64,000 bases of DNA from Ignavibacteria bacterium (GCA_025612375.1 JAAXKN010000009.1:62001-126000), one strand, 5' to 3'. Positions 1 to 9,189 are shown, counted from the first letter of the stretch. The notes: generated from the letters alone by a model not told the origin. A program made the numbers and translations.

Positions 1-527
1 GAGTCCTTAAATGACACAGCGAAGAATGGATTGCCGCTGGTGATATTTTCAACATACTGACAGAGCTCAAGCGATCTATTAAATTTCCTGCGGCTAAAGC
101 ATTCCTGAGCCTCTTTGAAATCCCTGTCGAGCGAGATTTTGATGCCTGAGATATAACTGTTCTTAAAAAAGCGGGCGATATAGAAATAAGTTATTGCCTC
201 ATCCTGTCTGCCCTTATTGGCCGAAGATTCGAATTTATCAAAAGCTCTTGAGGCCAGCATGCCTGCATAGGCTTCCGTATAGTGGCTCTTATTACTCCTG
301 GCCTGTCCGATAAGAATGTCCTTACTATCCAGGTTCGGGATCTCCTTTACGGATGAGATTATTCCCTGGTAGGAAGCGGCCTTAGATGCGTTTGCATTTT
401 TAAGAACTTCCTGAAGCTTAATAAAATTGCATTCAAGGAGCAATGAATCGGGATTATTACTTTCCTTCTGGGCAAAGGAGACAGTTGCAAAAAGGAATAA
501 GAAAAGGATTAAGAGGCGTGAAACCAT
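1..527 (-). CDS. Secreted helical protein of unknown function (3' end cut by window edge)
   Basis: The frame stays open from an ATG at 525-527 to the window edge, giving about 175 residues without a stop. The N-terminus (MVSRLLILFLFLFATVSFAQ) is a clear Sec signal peptide with cleavage likely after SFA. The rest is charged and helical, with spaced A/Y/F residues (for example YTEAYAGMLASRAFDKFE and AITYFYIARFFKNSY), which resembles helical TPR-like repeats. No catalytic motif is visible. The C-terminus lies outside the window, so length and any sorting domain are unknown. I do not recognise the family. It appears to be transcribed alone, with the prfB terminator upstream of it. Confidence 0.7.
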   Translation of the reverse strand, partial: MVSRLLILFLFLFATVSFAQKESNNPDSLLLECNFIKLQEVLKNANASKAASYQGIISSVKEIPNLDSKDILIGQARSNKSHYTEAYAGMLASRAFDKFESSANKGRQDEAITYFYIARFFKNSYISGIKISLDRDFKEAQECFSRRKFNRSLELCQYVENITSGNPFFAVSFKD

Positions 528-663
528 AATAAAGAGCTCCCCTGTTTTCGTTTTGAAATAGAAAAGAATATGAACGAGTCTGTAAAAACACGGATAAAAA
601 AATAGGGAAATATTAAACTAAAATCGAGGCGGGCAGGCTGAAAAGTCATATTAAAATAAAAAT

Positions 664-690
664 ACCCCGGAGGCTAAATATCTCCGGGGT
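664..690 (-). terminator. Rho-independent terminator of prfB
   Basis: ACCCCGGAG and CTCCGGGGT form a perfect 9-bp stem with a 9-nt loop. On the minus strand it is followed by an AT-rich, T-rich run. It lies 25 bp past the prfB stop codon. Confidence 0.8.
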
Positions 691-715
691 AGAAGTTAAA
701 GGAATTTCAAATTCA

Positions 716-1826
716 TCAAACTTTATTATTCTGTGAGAACATGAGGAGGTAAGCTTTGATGAATTTATTCAGGTCGCCATCCATAACCCCCTGCACGTCT
801 GAGGTCTCGACGTTTGTCCTGTGGTCCTTTACCATATTGTAGGGGTGAAAGACGTAGGAGCGGATCTGGCTTCCCCATTCGATCTTCATTTTGCCTTTTT
901 CAATTTCATCGAGTTCGGCAATCTGTTTTTCCCTTTCGATCTGGTAGAGTCTGGACTTGAGGAGCTTCATTGCGTTATTCCTGTTCTGAAGCTGGCTGCG
1001 TTCGGTCTGGCATGCAGCCACGACACCGCTCGGGATATGAGTTATTCTTACGGCCGTTTCCACTTTGTTGACGTTCTGGCCGCCTTTACCGCCGGAGCGG
1101 TAAGTATCTACTCTTAAGTCTGCCGGGTTGATCTCAATTTCAATTGAGTCATCTACTTCAGGTATTACGAATACGGAAGCAAATGAAGTATGCCGTCTTT
1201 TATTTGCGTCAAAAGGAGAAATCCTTACCAGGCGGTGGACCCCGTTTTCAGCCTTAAGGTATCCGTAGGCAAATTCACCAGTAACCTCGATTGTAGCGCT
1301 TTTAATGCCGGCGCCGTCGCCTTCAAGCACATCGAGAACAGCCATCTTAAAGCCGTTCTGCTCGCCGTAGCGAAGGTACATTCTCATGAGCATTTCAGCC
1401 CAGTCCTGTGCCTCGGTGCCGCCGGCTCCGGAGTGGATGGTAAGTATACAGTTTTTATCGTCATCTTTACCGCTAAGCATGTTCTTAAACTCAAGGTTCT
1501 CGAGTGTATCCCTGAGCGAATCGAGCTCGGTTTGAATGTCCTCTAAAAATGAATCGTCATTTTCGGAGCGGGCAAGCTCAATGATGTCGTGTATATTTTC
1601 GCTTCTTTTCCTGACGTCCTCGTACAAATCTACCCATTCCTGCAGTGACTTGATCTGCTGGAGGACTTTTTGTGCCTCTGTCTGGTCGTTCCAGAACGAA
1701 GGGTCTTCTGTTTTAAGCTTAAGCCCCCTTATTTTTTCTTCCCTGGCATCTAAGTCAAAGATAGCTCCGCAGATTATTGATTCTCGACTGGTAATCCGAT
1801 AACTTTCTTACTTCTTCATCGTACAT
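716..1826 (-). CDS. prfB: Peptide chain release factor 2, expressed by programmed +1 frameshift
   Basis: RF2 releases the nascent chain at UGA and UAA stops. The gene starts at ATG 1824-1826 ([19 protein letters not shown]) and meets an in-frame TGA at 1755-1757 as codon 24, in the context TAT CTT TGA C. A +1 shift on CTT continues with DLDAREEKI and then TEDPSFWND, the usual RF2 N-terminus. The whole span is 370 codons plus one nucleotide. RF2 hallmarks are present: SPF (within [11 protein letters not shown]), which reads UGA, and GGQ ([10 protein letters not shown]) for peptidyl-tRNA hydrolysis. Upstream of the shift site is an SD-like GGAG (within CGGAGC) rather than the E. coli AGGGGG. 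Calling only the zero-frame part from a TTG at 1627 would lose about 66 residues. The frameshift autoregulates RF2 levels in known systems. Confidence 0.96.
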
Positions 1827-1868
1827 TAAAAATCCCTGTTTAATTGTTAACTGAAATATATTAAAAAT

Positions 1869-1891
1869 GCCCCGTCCGCTAAAGACAGGGC
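1869..1891 (-). terminator. Terminator of the AtuA-like operon
   Basis: On the minus strand GCCCTGTC and GACGGGGC form an 8-bp stem with one G-U pair and a 7-nt loop, followed by ATTTTTAATAT. It separates the AtuA-like small gene from prfB. Confidence 0.65.
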
Positions 1892-1940
1892 TAAAGAAAA
1901 ACTTCCGGAATTGCAGACTATAAAGATCTTAAAAAAGACG

Positions 1941-2252
1941 TTAAATATCCAATTCCATTCTTAAAAGTGCCGCAGCCAGAGTTTTGCCCTGGGCGTCGTG
2001 TTTTAATGAAACGGTTCCACCGCCTCCTAAAGTTTCATGGAGCAGAAAATTTAAGGCTCTGAGGTTAGGAAGTTCAAAGCGTTCCACTTTCCCCTGGCAG
2101 ATTCCCTTAAAATGCTCTTTAACTTTTTCTGCCGTTAGGTATTTCTGCAGGATTTCAAAGCCTTTATCGTCATAGGCTATAACTCCAATATTAGCAGCAT
2201 CTCCTTTGTCGCCGCTGCGGCCGTGAGCGATGTCGCGCAGTTTAATTTTCAT
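1941..2252 (-). CDS. AtuA-like ferredoxin-fold domain protein, stand-alone
   Basis: A 103-residue protein (MKIKLRDIAHGRSGDKGDAANIGVIAYDD) that matches my recollection of the C-terminal ferredoxin-fold domain of AtuA-type proteins: the RSGDKGD-AN start, the LPNLRALNFLLHE segment and the glycine-rich GGGGT. In the Pseudomonas acyclic terpene utilisation protein AtuA this domain is fused behind a DUF1446 domain; here it is a separate gene whose start lies 1 bp past the stop of its DUF1446 partner. The two products are presumably translationally coupled and form one complex. Known AtuA proteins are linked to citronellol/geraniol degradation, but no other atu gene is present, so the substrate is open. 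Confidence 0.8.
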   Translation of the reverse strand: MKIKLRDIAHGRSGDKGDAANIGVIAYDDKGFEILQKYLTAEKVKEHFKGICQGKVERFELPNLRALNFLLHETLGGGGTVSLKHDAQGKTLAAALLRMELDI

Positions 2253-2253
2253 G

Positions 2254-3624
2254 TCAGTTCATCTCCATTATTTTAACTTCAGGGGTAACAAGATCCTTCG
2301 GGATTAAGGCCGGCCAGTATGCAACCACTTCAGAAGGCTTCGGACGTCCGCCGGCAAAGCCTGTTACGGCAGGAGGGCCGGTAAGGATTAAAGGTGCTAT
2401 TTCCTTGCCGAATCTTTCAATCGAATAGTAGTCGTCTCCCCTCACGGCAACGCGGAGCATTACTTCATTTATATCGTCTTCAGGCAGTTTTTTGGATAAC
2501 GGGCCGTGGCAGGCGTTAAAGCCCACGTATTCCGTTCTTATTTCATCAAATTTAAGCCCCAGGTTCTGAAGCCTTTCTCTAAGTATTCTGTCTGCCGCCT
2601 CTGCTTTTTTCAGGGCGTCGGGCCAGGAATAGGTAAGGCTTCCAACGGCCGAAAACCCTGCAGTATAGGAGCAGGAGACCTTATAGAACTCTGTTCCAGG
2701 TTTTCCTTTTACGTCAAAGACTCTGACCCTGTTAGCCCCCAGGTCCTCCAGATGAATGGAAGTAAAGTCGGCAATGCAATCGGGAGTAATGTATGATGCG
2801 GGGTCGCCTATTTCATAAACCAACTGTTCGGCGACGGTTTCAAATGATACCCTGCCTCCAAGCGACTCATGCTTGGTGATAATAAAGCTTCCATCGGGGT
2901 ATGCCTCTGCAATCGGGAAGCCGATATCGGCCATATTTTCAATCGTCTGCCAGTCGCCCAGGAAGTTTCCGCCCGAGGCCTGAGCGCCGCACTCCAGGAT
3001 ATGGCCTGCCACGGTGCCCGAGGCCAGGAGGTCATAGTCTTGTTTCCCCCATCCGAATTCATAGATCATTGGAGCTAGTGTAAGCCCGGTATCCGTTGTG
3101 CGGCCTGTAATTACGATGTCAGCGCCTTTAGAAAGCGCCTCAACGATCGGGAAAGCCCCGAAATAGACGTTTGCCGATAAGATCTTATCCAGGTAGCGCC
3201 CGATGGATTCCCCAGTTTCCATATTGTCCAGGTGCGTGCCGGTATGCACGAAGCCATCAAGTCTGGGCTTTATATTGTCGCCTAAGACAATGCCCACCTT
3301 AAGGCCGTTTATTTCAAGAGCCTTTGCGACCTCAAAAACGGCCTCGGCGCAGGCCATGGGGTTTACACCGCCGCCGTTAGTAATAATCTTAATTCCTTTT
3401 TCCCTGCAGACCGGAAGGATTCTGCTCATAAGTTCGGGAATATCCTTTGCGTAGCCAAGTTTCGGGTTTTTATTCTTCTGTTTCTGGAGAATTGACATTG
3501 TTACCTCGGCCAAGTAATCCATTACGAGATAATCCACCTGTCCTTTTGTCACCTGGTTAAAAGGGGCCTCAATTAAATCGCCCCAGAACCCCTGTCCTGA
3601 TGCAATCCTGATCTTTTCTTTCAT
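2254..3624 (-). CDS. AtuA-family (DUF1446) protein
   Basis: A 456-residue DUF1446 protein. Typical segments are the N-terminal IRIASGQGFWGD, the glycine-rich TNGGGVNPMACAE, ADIVITGRTTDTGLTLAP, and ECGAQASGGNF. The family includes AtuA of acyclic terpene catabolism, but its biochemical role is not settled. No signal peptide or membrane segment is visible, so it is cytoplasmic. It lies 49 bp downstream of miaA and immediately upstream of the small partner domain, in one run of minus-strand genes (pcm, miaA, this gene, partner). Lack of other atu genes makes terpene catabolism only one possibility; degradation of another branched acyl compound is another. Confidence 0.82.
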   Translation of the reverse strand: MKEKIRIASGQGFWGDLIEAPFNQVTKGQVDYLVMDYLAEVTMSILQKQKNKNPKLGYAKDIPELMSRILPVCREKGIKIITNGGGVNPMACAEAVFEVAKALEINGLKVGIVLGDNIKPRLDGFVHTGTHLDNMETGESIGRYLDKILSANVYFGAFPIVEALSKGADIVITGRTTDTGLTLAPMIYEFGWGKQDYDLLASGTVAGHILECGAQASGGNFLGDWQTIENMADIGFPIAEAYPDGSFIITKHESLGGRVSFETVAEQLVYEIGDPASYITPDCIADFTSIHLEDLGANRVRVFDVKGKPGTEFYKVSCSYTAGFSAVGSLTYSWPDALKKAEAADRILRERLQNLGLKFDEIRTEYVGFNACHGPLSKKLPEDDINEVMLRVAVRGDDYYSIERFGKEIAPLILTGPPAVTGFAGGRPKPSEVVAYWPALIPKDLVTPEVKIMEMN

Positions 3625-3673
3625 TGTGGCTCTTTATATTGTTGATGGGATAAAACAATATATTAAAAATTCC

Positions 3674-4594
3674 TTATTGAAAGAATCTTAAAATCTTTTC
3701 AGGTATGCTCAAGAGGTCATCTAATGAATGGATATCGAACCAGTTTATTTGGGTATTGCGTCTGAACCATGTCATCTGGCGCTTGGCGTAGCGCCTGGTA
3801 TTTCTTTTAATGAGTTCAACGGCCCTTTCCAGAGAAATTTCGCCAGAAAGATGCAGTATAATTTCCTTATATCCCACGGTATTAAGTGAATTGAGGTCCT
3901 TTGAATAGCCCATCTGAAGGATACTTTTAACCTCATCAACAAGTCCGGACTCAATCATCTCATCCACCCTCTTTTCAATATTCCTGTAGAGGACGTCACG
4001 CTGCCAGTTAAGTCCAAACTGCAGAAACTGAAAGTCGAGGTTTCTTTCATATTCCTCGTGGTGTTCCAGAATGGAGCGTCCTGTAAGGTGGAATACCTCA
4101 AGGGCCCGCATGACGCGTTTATAGTTCTGCGGGAGCATAGTTGAGGCTGCCTTAGGGTCTACTATTTTAAGTTCTTCGTAGAGGTGCTCGCGGCCTAAAG
4201 TCTCAAGTTTTGTTTTGATCTCCAGGCGGAGTTCCTCGTCTGTTGCGGCAGTTGTAGAGATTCCTTCAACGAGTGCTTTTATATAGAGGCCCGAGCCGCC
4301 GGCAACAACAGGGATTTTACCTTCCTTGTGAAGCCGCCGGATTATCTCCAAAGAGTCTTCCTCGAACCTGGAGACGTTAAAATCCTCATCGGGCGTAAGT
4401 GTTCCGATAAAGTGATGTTTTACTTTATTCAGCTCATCCACAGAGGGTTTTGCCGTTCCAATGTCCAGAAACCTATAGACCTGGCGGCTGTCGGCAGAGA
4501 TTACTTCCGAGGAAAGCTCTTTAGCCAGGGATATGGCCGTCAGGGTTTTACCAGAGGCTGTTGGCCCAAGAATGACTACTACTTTTCGTTCCAA
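3674..4594 (-). CDS. miaA: tRNA dimethylallyltransferase
   Basis: MiaA transfers a dimethylallyl group to N6 of A37 in tRNAs that read U-starting codons, the first step of ms2i6A formation. At 306 residues it has family length. The N-terminus carries the P-loop GPTASGKT and the conserved DSRQVYRFLDIGTAKP. Downstream are VAGGSGLYIKAL and the C-terminal KRNTRRYAKRQMTWFRR tRNA-contact segment. Its start overlaps the 3' end of pcm by 16 bp, so the two are cotranscribed and probably translationally coupled. Confidence 0.96.
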   Translation of the reverse strand: MERKVVVILGPTASGKTLTAISLAKELSSEVISADSRQVYRFLDIGTAKPSVDELNKVKHHFIGTLTPDEDFNVSRFEEDSLEIIRRLHKEGKIPVVAGGSGLYIKALVEGISTTAATDEELRLEIKTKLETLGREHLYEELKIVDPKAASTMLPQNYKRVMRALEVFHLTGRSILEHHEEYERNLDFQFLQFGLNWQRDVLYRNIEKRVDEMIESGLVDEVKSILQMGYSKDLNSLNTVGYKEIILHLSGEISLERAVELIKRNTRRYAKRQMTWFRRNTQINWFDIHSLDDLLSIPEKILRFFQ

Positions 4595-5217
4595 CCTTCT
4601 CTTCCGATGAGGGGTACAAATGCAAACTTGGGGACGTCTTCGGTTTCGAAGGTATCCTCGCCTGTTTTTGTAATAATTTTAAGTGTCTGAGACTTCTTAT
4701 CGCCGACGGGTATAACGAGTTTGCCCCCTATTTCCAGCTGTTTTTTCAGGTTAACCGGGACCACGGGGCTTCCGGCAGTTACAATAATTCCTTCATACGG
4801 GGCAAATTCGGACCATCCGATTGTACCGTCGCCGATGCGGCAGACGGCGCGGACGCCTAGTTTATCGAAAAGTTTCTGTGTCCTGAGGGATATTTCAGCA
4901 TTGCGTTCAATAGTATAGACCCTCATCCCCATTTTATAAAGAATTGCCGCCTGATAGCCCGAGCCGGTGCCGATTTCGAGGACTTTACTGCCAGGCTTAA
5001 GCCTGAGTGCCTGGGACATAAAGGCAACGGTATAGGGCTGTGAAATTGTCTGGCCATAACCTATCGGAAGAGCAACATCTTTATATGCATGAGAGATCAT
5101 AATCTCAGGGACGAAAAGGTGTCTTTCCACTTCTGAAAGAGCTTTTAACACCGCCTTATCAGTTATTCCGTTATTTTCTAGTTTTCGAACTAAATCTTCT
5201 CTTTCGCTTTCGTACAT
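4579..5217 (-). CDS. pcm: Protein-L-isoaspartate O-methyltransferase
   Basis: A 212-residue PCMT that methylates isoaspartyl residues in damaged proteins using S-adenosylmethionine. Visible family features are the N-terminal LVRKLENNGITDKAVLKAL, the ISQPYTVAFM substrate loop, the SAM-binding VLEIGTGSGYQAA, and EGIIVTAG. No signal peptide is present, so the enzyme is cytoplasmic. First gene of a minus-strand run, overlapping miaA by 16 bp and divergent from the UPF0316 gene across a 92-bp AT-rich gap. Confidence 0.95.
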   Translation of the reverse strand: MYESEREDLVRKLENNGITDKAVLKALSEVERHLFVPEIMISHAYKDVALPIGYGQTISQPYTVAFMSQALRLKPGSKVLEIGTGSGYQAAILYKMGMRVYTIERNAEISLRTQKLFDKLGVRAVCRIGDGTIGWSEFAPYEGIIVTAGSPVVPVNLKKQLEIGGKLVIPVGDKKSQTLKIITKTGEDTFETEDVPKFAFVPLIGREGWNEK

Positions 5218-5309
5218 TTTTTATGCTAAAATATTAATATTTACAAAGCAATTTAAACTTTATTTAGGTCAAATTAAATATTATGTTTGGATAAAATATA
5301 AGTTACACC

Positions 5310-5828
5310 ATGATTGAAACAATACTTGGCGCAATTTTAATAGCCGGCATGAGAGTCTGCGATGTAACGATCGGGACCATGCGGACAATTCTAGTAGTTC
5401 AGGGAAAGAAGTACTATGCAGGGCTTGCGGGTTTTTTTGAAGTCCTGATATGGATAACAGCTATGCGCTACATTGTGCAGCACATGGATCAGACTATAAA
5501 TCTTTTCGGTTATGCAGCAGGTTTTGCCCTGGGCAATATATTAGGGATTACGCTTGAGCAGAAGATAGGTTTAGGTTTCATACAGCTGAATGTAATTTCG
5601 AGGCACTGCACGGATAAGATAGCCGACATGTTAAGAAAGTCGAAATTTGGTGTAACGATATTGCCCGGTGAAGGTGCTTCAGGGGGAGTAGCAATACTGG
5701 TGATTGTAGTAAAAAGGAAGCAGCAGAAACTTTTAGTACAGCTTGTAGAATCGTTAGATCCGGAAGCTTTCATTTCAATACAGCCGTCTGTTCCGTACAG
5801 AGGTTTTATACACGGATCGAGGAAATAA
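5310..5828 (+). CDS. UPF0316 / DUF2179 membrane protein
   Basis: A 172-residue protein with hydrophobic segments at roughly residues 3-22, 38-56 and 65-82, then a soluble C-terminal domain (VTILPGEGASGGVAILVIVVKRKQ) typical of DUF2179. The opening GMRVCDVTIGTMRTILVVQGKK is characteristic of UPF0316 proteins. The function is unknown in the family; the C-terminal domain also occurs in YitT-like membrane proteins. It is a single gene followed by the tRNA pair on the other strand. Confidence 0.85.
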   Translation: MIETILGAILIAGMRVCDVTIGTMRTILVVQGKKYYAGLAGFFEVLIWITAMRYIVQHMDQTINLFGYAAGFALGNILGITLEQKIGLGFIQLNVISRHCTDKIADMLRKSKFGVTILPGEGASGGVAILVIVVKRKQQKLLVQLVESLDPEAFISIQPSVPYRGFIHGSRK

Positions 5829-5883
5829 AATTATTTAGAGAGTTCGGGTGTAATCAGATCTGCTTAAATCGGAAGGGACACAA

Positions 5884-5915
5884 AGAAAGCCCAAATCTTT
5901 TGATTTGAGCTTTCT
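5884..5915 (-). terminator. Hairpin downstream of the tRNA-Gly/tRNA-Cys pair
   Basis: AAGAAAGCCCAAATC pairs with GATTTGAGCTTTCTT over 15 bp with one non-Watson-Crick position; the loop is only 2 nt. It lies just past the tRNA-Cys 3' end on the minus strand and could also serve the plus-strand UPF0316 gene. Confidence 0.6.
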
Positions 5916-5917
5916 TG

Positions 5918-5991
5918 AGGCGCCGGTCGGATTCGAACCGACGAATAAAGGTTTTGCAGACCTTCGCCTTGGACCACTTGGCTACAGCGCC
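5918..5991 (-). tRNA. tRNA-Cys (GCA)
   Basis: The reverse complement folds as a full cloverleaf. Acceptor GGCGCTG pairs with CGGCGCC, the anticodon loop contains GCA, the T-loop is GGTTCGAATCC, and the discriminator is U73, as expected for tRNA-Cys. CCA is not encoded. It lies 49 bp from tRNA-Gly, probably on one transcript. Confidence 0.96.
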
Positions 5992-6040
5992 TTATTATCT
6001 AGAAACAAAAAAATCCACTCATGCGGTAAGTGGATCCTTG

Positions 6041-6113
<73 letters not shown>

Positions 6114-6252
6114 GTTTCAATTTTCGTTAAGAACAATCTTAAAAATTGTGCATTAAATATACCACCATTTTCGAAATTTTGCAAATGAATTCTATAAAAA
6201 TATTCTAAACTTTTCATATTTATTTTTAATCTGGCGATTTTACTCAAAATAT

Positions 6253-9102
6253 TTACCTGCTTAACTCAATGGGCTGTCCGTTGTAATTTAACGACCTGTC
6301 GGGCTTTGAAGATTCATCTCCTCCGGTGCCGTGATTTTTGTTTACCCAGATGATATTAAATGTCATCTTCTCCGGCATGCCGGGGAAGGTGCCTTCTCTT
6401 TTTCCGATTGTTAGCTCCTGATCTTTTTCATTCCAGCGGATTGGGATAACTGAATAGGTACCTTTTTCGTAATTGTAATTGTCCCCCTCATCGTCATATA
6501 AATCAAATGAGGCATCGGCCCCAGTGTAGATTCTGAGCTCAATCGGGCCACGGACTTTCTCTGATGCATACTGTTCAGCGGGACCCATCGGAAATATGGA
6601 GCCGGCTTTTATGTACAAGGGTATGATATCAATTGGAACTTCTCTTTTTAAGGTTTTGCCGCCCTGGGTGCGCTCGCCTGTCCAGAAGTCGTACCACCCT
6701 CCCGGCACATCAGGAAGGTAAACCTCCCTTGATCCGTTTTCTTTTAAGGGATCAAACTGCTTTGGAACCATGCCGGGTGTCCTCCAGGCAAGACGCAGCT
6801 TTGTGGCGTTTGCCATGCGGGCATATTCAATTTTGAAACTATGCCACGATCCCGCTTCCATAGGCATTTTAATGCGGTATGTTGTATCAATTCCTTTATT
6901 GTTCCAGCCGTCAATGATCTCTTTCCCATCCATATAAAACCTGACTGCATCGTCACTTGTCAGCCAGAATTCATACTCCCCTGCGCTAAGGGTCTTAAAA
7001 GATCCTGTCCACCTGATGCTGTTGCGCTCCCAGTTGACCTGAGGCGGAAGGTCCTGCCCGAGATAAAGGTCGAACAAGGTTGCGGACTGCAGGCTATCTA
7101 CTTTAAGCGTATCAAAATTAACTCCGTTAAAATACTCCGCGCGGTAGAAGCCCTCAAGGCCCCATGGTGACCTGAGGCACGAGGAAGGAATAAGCCGGTT
7201 TTCATATCCTTCACCGTAATACATATGCTCTGTGACCGGATTAACCATTATTGAAGGACCGAACATGAACTGGTCTCCGATTGTGTAAAGCGTTGTATCC
7301 TCCGGGAAATCCATCGGGAGCGCGCGCATCATTGTGTAGCCGGAATGGGTCACTTTCCATGCAAGTGAATATATGTAAGGCATGAGGCGGTAGCGAAGCC
7401 TGTCATATTTCAGCAGGGCATCATAAGCCCATGAGCCGGGCTTACCGAAATTCCAGGGCTCGCGCGGCGTATCGGTGCCGTGAGAGCGGAATATGGGATT
7501 AATTGCCCCGAACTCAAACCAGCGCACATAGAGTTCCCTATAGCCCGGGTTATCTACTCCACCCGGGAAGGCTCCGTAGCGCCTGACGTGAAAGCCCCCG
7601 ATATCGTTTGTCCAGTACGGGATTCCGGTCATGCAGAAATTAAGTCCTGCCGGGATTTGGTTACGGAGGACGAGCCAGCCGGCTACAATGTCGCCCGACC
7701 AGGTAGTTGCGGCGTTTCTCTGCTGCCCCAGGAAAGCCGAACGAGTAAGAATATAAACTCTTTTTTTGGGGTCTGAGGCCCTTTGCCCTTCATACACGGC
7801 TTTAGTTGTAAGCAAGGAATAAGGGTTCAGGTATCTGGCCATAGTACCAAGCGTGTTGCGCACAGCGGCTTTAAGGGACCTTTCATTTGGAGCCAGTATT
7901 ATTTCGGGTTCAGTGGCATCCATCCAGAAGGCATCGACGCCCAGGGAAAAGAGCCCTTTATTAATTGCATTCCAATATATCCTCCGGGCAAGAGGGCTGT
8001 AAGCGTCATAGGTGTGGCCGTCGGTCCAGTGGTAAGGCTTAAACAAAAGTCCTTTTTTATTAAGCTCGTTATATAGGTCAGTTTTCCGGCCTGCAACGGG
8101 CCATATGCTTACCATCAGGCGTGCATGGTATTCCTTATGCAGGGAATCTATCATCCTGCTGGGATCGGGGTAGCGCGTGGAATCAAAGCGCATAGCGTTC
8201 CAGTATTCGTTATTATCGCCCCAGTACTGCCAGTCCTGCACAATGCAGTCAAGCGGGATATTAAGCTCACGGAATTTTCTGGCGGTATTTAATATCTCAC
8301 TCTGTGTCGTATAGCGTTCTTTGGACTGGAAGTATCCGTAAGCCCAGCGGCTGTACATTGGAGCCTGCCCGGTGGCCAGGCGGCAGCCTTGGATTACTTC
8401 ATCCATATCATCTCCTGAGGCGAAATAGTAGTCTATATTATCCGCAACTTCAAACCAGATGTAAGAGCTGTCAGAGCGGTCCTTAAACCTGATTTTGGAA
8501 TAGTTATCGAATATGAGGCCGTATTTTTTTGTCGACAAAAGAAAAGGTACCACCGCCTTTGTATTTTCCTGCACGAGGGTTTCTTCATGCCCCCTAAAGT
8601 TCATGAACCCATCCTGAAACTGTCCCAGGCCATAGACGCCTTCTTTCGGAGAAAAGCTGAGGTTTAGCTGTGCATTAAAGGTATGCTCACCAAGCATAAC
8701 CGCAGGGGTAAACACTGCGGCAGAGACAGGGTTTTCTGAAAAAATGATATTCCCAAGTAAGTCTGAAAAAGAAACTGAGCCTGAACGGAGATCTGCTTTT
8801 ATATGAAGTTTTTTAGTTTTAATTGTAGCGCTGTTTTTCGTGAGGCTTACCTCAAAGGGTACTCTCTTCCAGCGTGCAGTTACAGAAAGGCTTTTGGGGG
8901 GAAGAAGTGTTTTTTCAGGGCTATGAAGGATACGTATAATTTTGTCGGAGCATATTACAATCTGAAGGCCTCCTTTAGGGAGCAGTACGGTAACAGAGGA
9001 ATCGTTTTTTTCAAAGCGGTCCTGTGAATATGTCAGGCCGGAAGATGCAGTCTGAAGAATAATGGCAGCAATAGTAATGAGCCTGTAAAACATGGATGAC
9101 AT
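6253..9102 (-). CDS. Secreted GH31 glycoside hydrolase with PA14 insert (alpha-xylosidase/alpha-glucosidase type)
   Basis: GH31 enzymes remove alpha-linked glucose or xylose by a retaining mechanism. The start is taken at ATG 9100-9102, which has AGGGGAT 8 bp upstream; an earlier in-frame TTG at 9132 is less likely. The 949-residue protein begins with a hydrophobic signal segment. The catalytic barrel spans about residues 235-590, with the nucleophile in WMDATEP (about D395) and the acid/base in TWSGD (about D471). A PA14-like carbohydrate-binding module (GFYRAEYFNG ... YEFWLTSDDAVRFYMDGK) sits at about 650-780, inside the C-terminal beta region, which resumes with PDVPGGWYDFWTGE and ends in a DUF5110-like part. 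Substrate specificity cannot be fixed by eye; alpha-xylosidases of xyloglucan use can carry PA14 modules. No polysaccharide locus surrounds it. Confidence 0.92.
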   Translation of the reverse strand: MSSMFYRLITIAAIILQTASSGLTYSQDRFEKNDSSVTVLLPKGGLQIVICSDKIIRILHSPEKTLLPPKSLSVTARWKRVPFEVSLTKNSATIKTKKLHIKADLRSGSVSFSDLLGNIIFSENPVSAAVFTPAVMLGEHTFNAQLNLSFSPKEGVYGLGQFQDGFMNFRGHEETLVQENTKAVVPFLLSTKKYGLIFDNYSKIRFKDRSDSSYIWFEVADNIDYYFASGDDMDEVIQGCRLATGQAPMYSRWAYGYFQSKERYTTQSEILNTARKFRELNIPLDCIVQDWQYWGDNNEYWNAMRFDSTRYPDPSRMIDSLHKEYHARLMVSIWPVAGRKTDLYNELNKKGLLFKPYHWTDGHTYDAYSPLARRIYWNAINKGLFSLGVDAFWMDATEPEIILAPNERSLKAAVRNTLGTMARYLNPYSLLTTKAVYEGQRASDPKKRVYILTRSAFLGQQRNAATTWSGDIVAGWLVLRNQIPAGLNFCMTGIPYWTNDIGGFHVRRYGAFPGGVDNPGYRELYVRWFEFGAINPIFRSHGTDTPREPWNFGKPGSWAYDALLKYDRLRYRLMPYIYSLAWKVTHSGYTMMRALPMDFPEDTTLYTIGDQFMFGPSIMVNPVTEHMYYGEGYENRLIPSSCLRSPWGLEGFYRAEYFNGVNFDTLKVDSLQSATLFDLYLGQDLPPQVNWERNSIRWTGSFKTLSAGEYEFWLTSDDAVRFYMDGKEIIDGWNNKGIDTTYRIKMPMEAGSWHSFKIEYARMANATKLRLAWRTPGMVPKQFDPLKENGSREVYLPDVPGGWYDFWTGERTQGGKTLKREVPIDIIPLYIKAGSIFPMGPAEQYASEKVRGPIELRIYTGADASFDLYDDEGDNYNYEKGTYSVIPIRWNEKDQELTIGKREGTFPGMPEKMTFNIIWVNKNHGTGGDESSKPDRSLNYNGQPIELSR

Positions 9103-9189
9103 ATAATGATCCCCTGCTTTCTTTGCCGTCAAAATACTTCAAGGAAAAGTAATATGCAACCGGTGAAGTGGTTTATGGGAGCACCACCT

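Noticed and set aside
716-1826. Apparent frameshift or broken prfB
   Set aside because: The in-frame TGA followed by C in the CTT TGA C context at codon 24 is the known programmed shift site, so the gene is intact.
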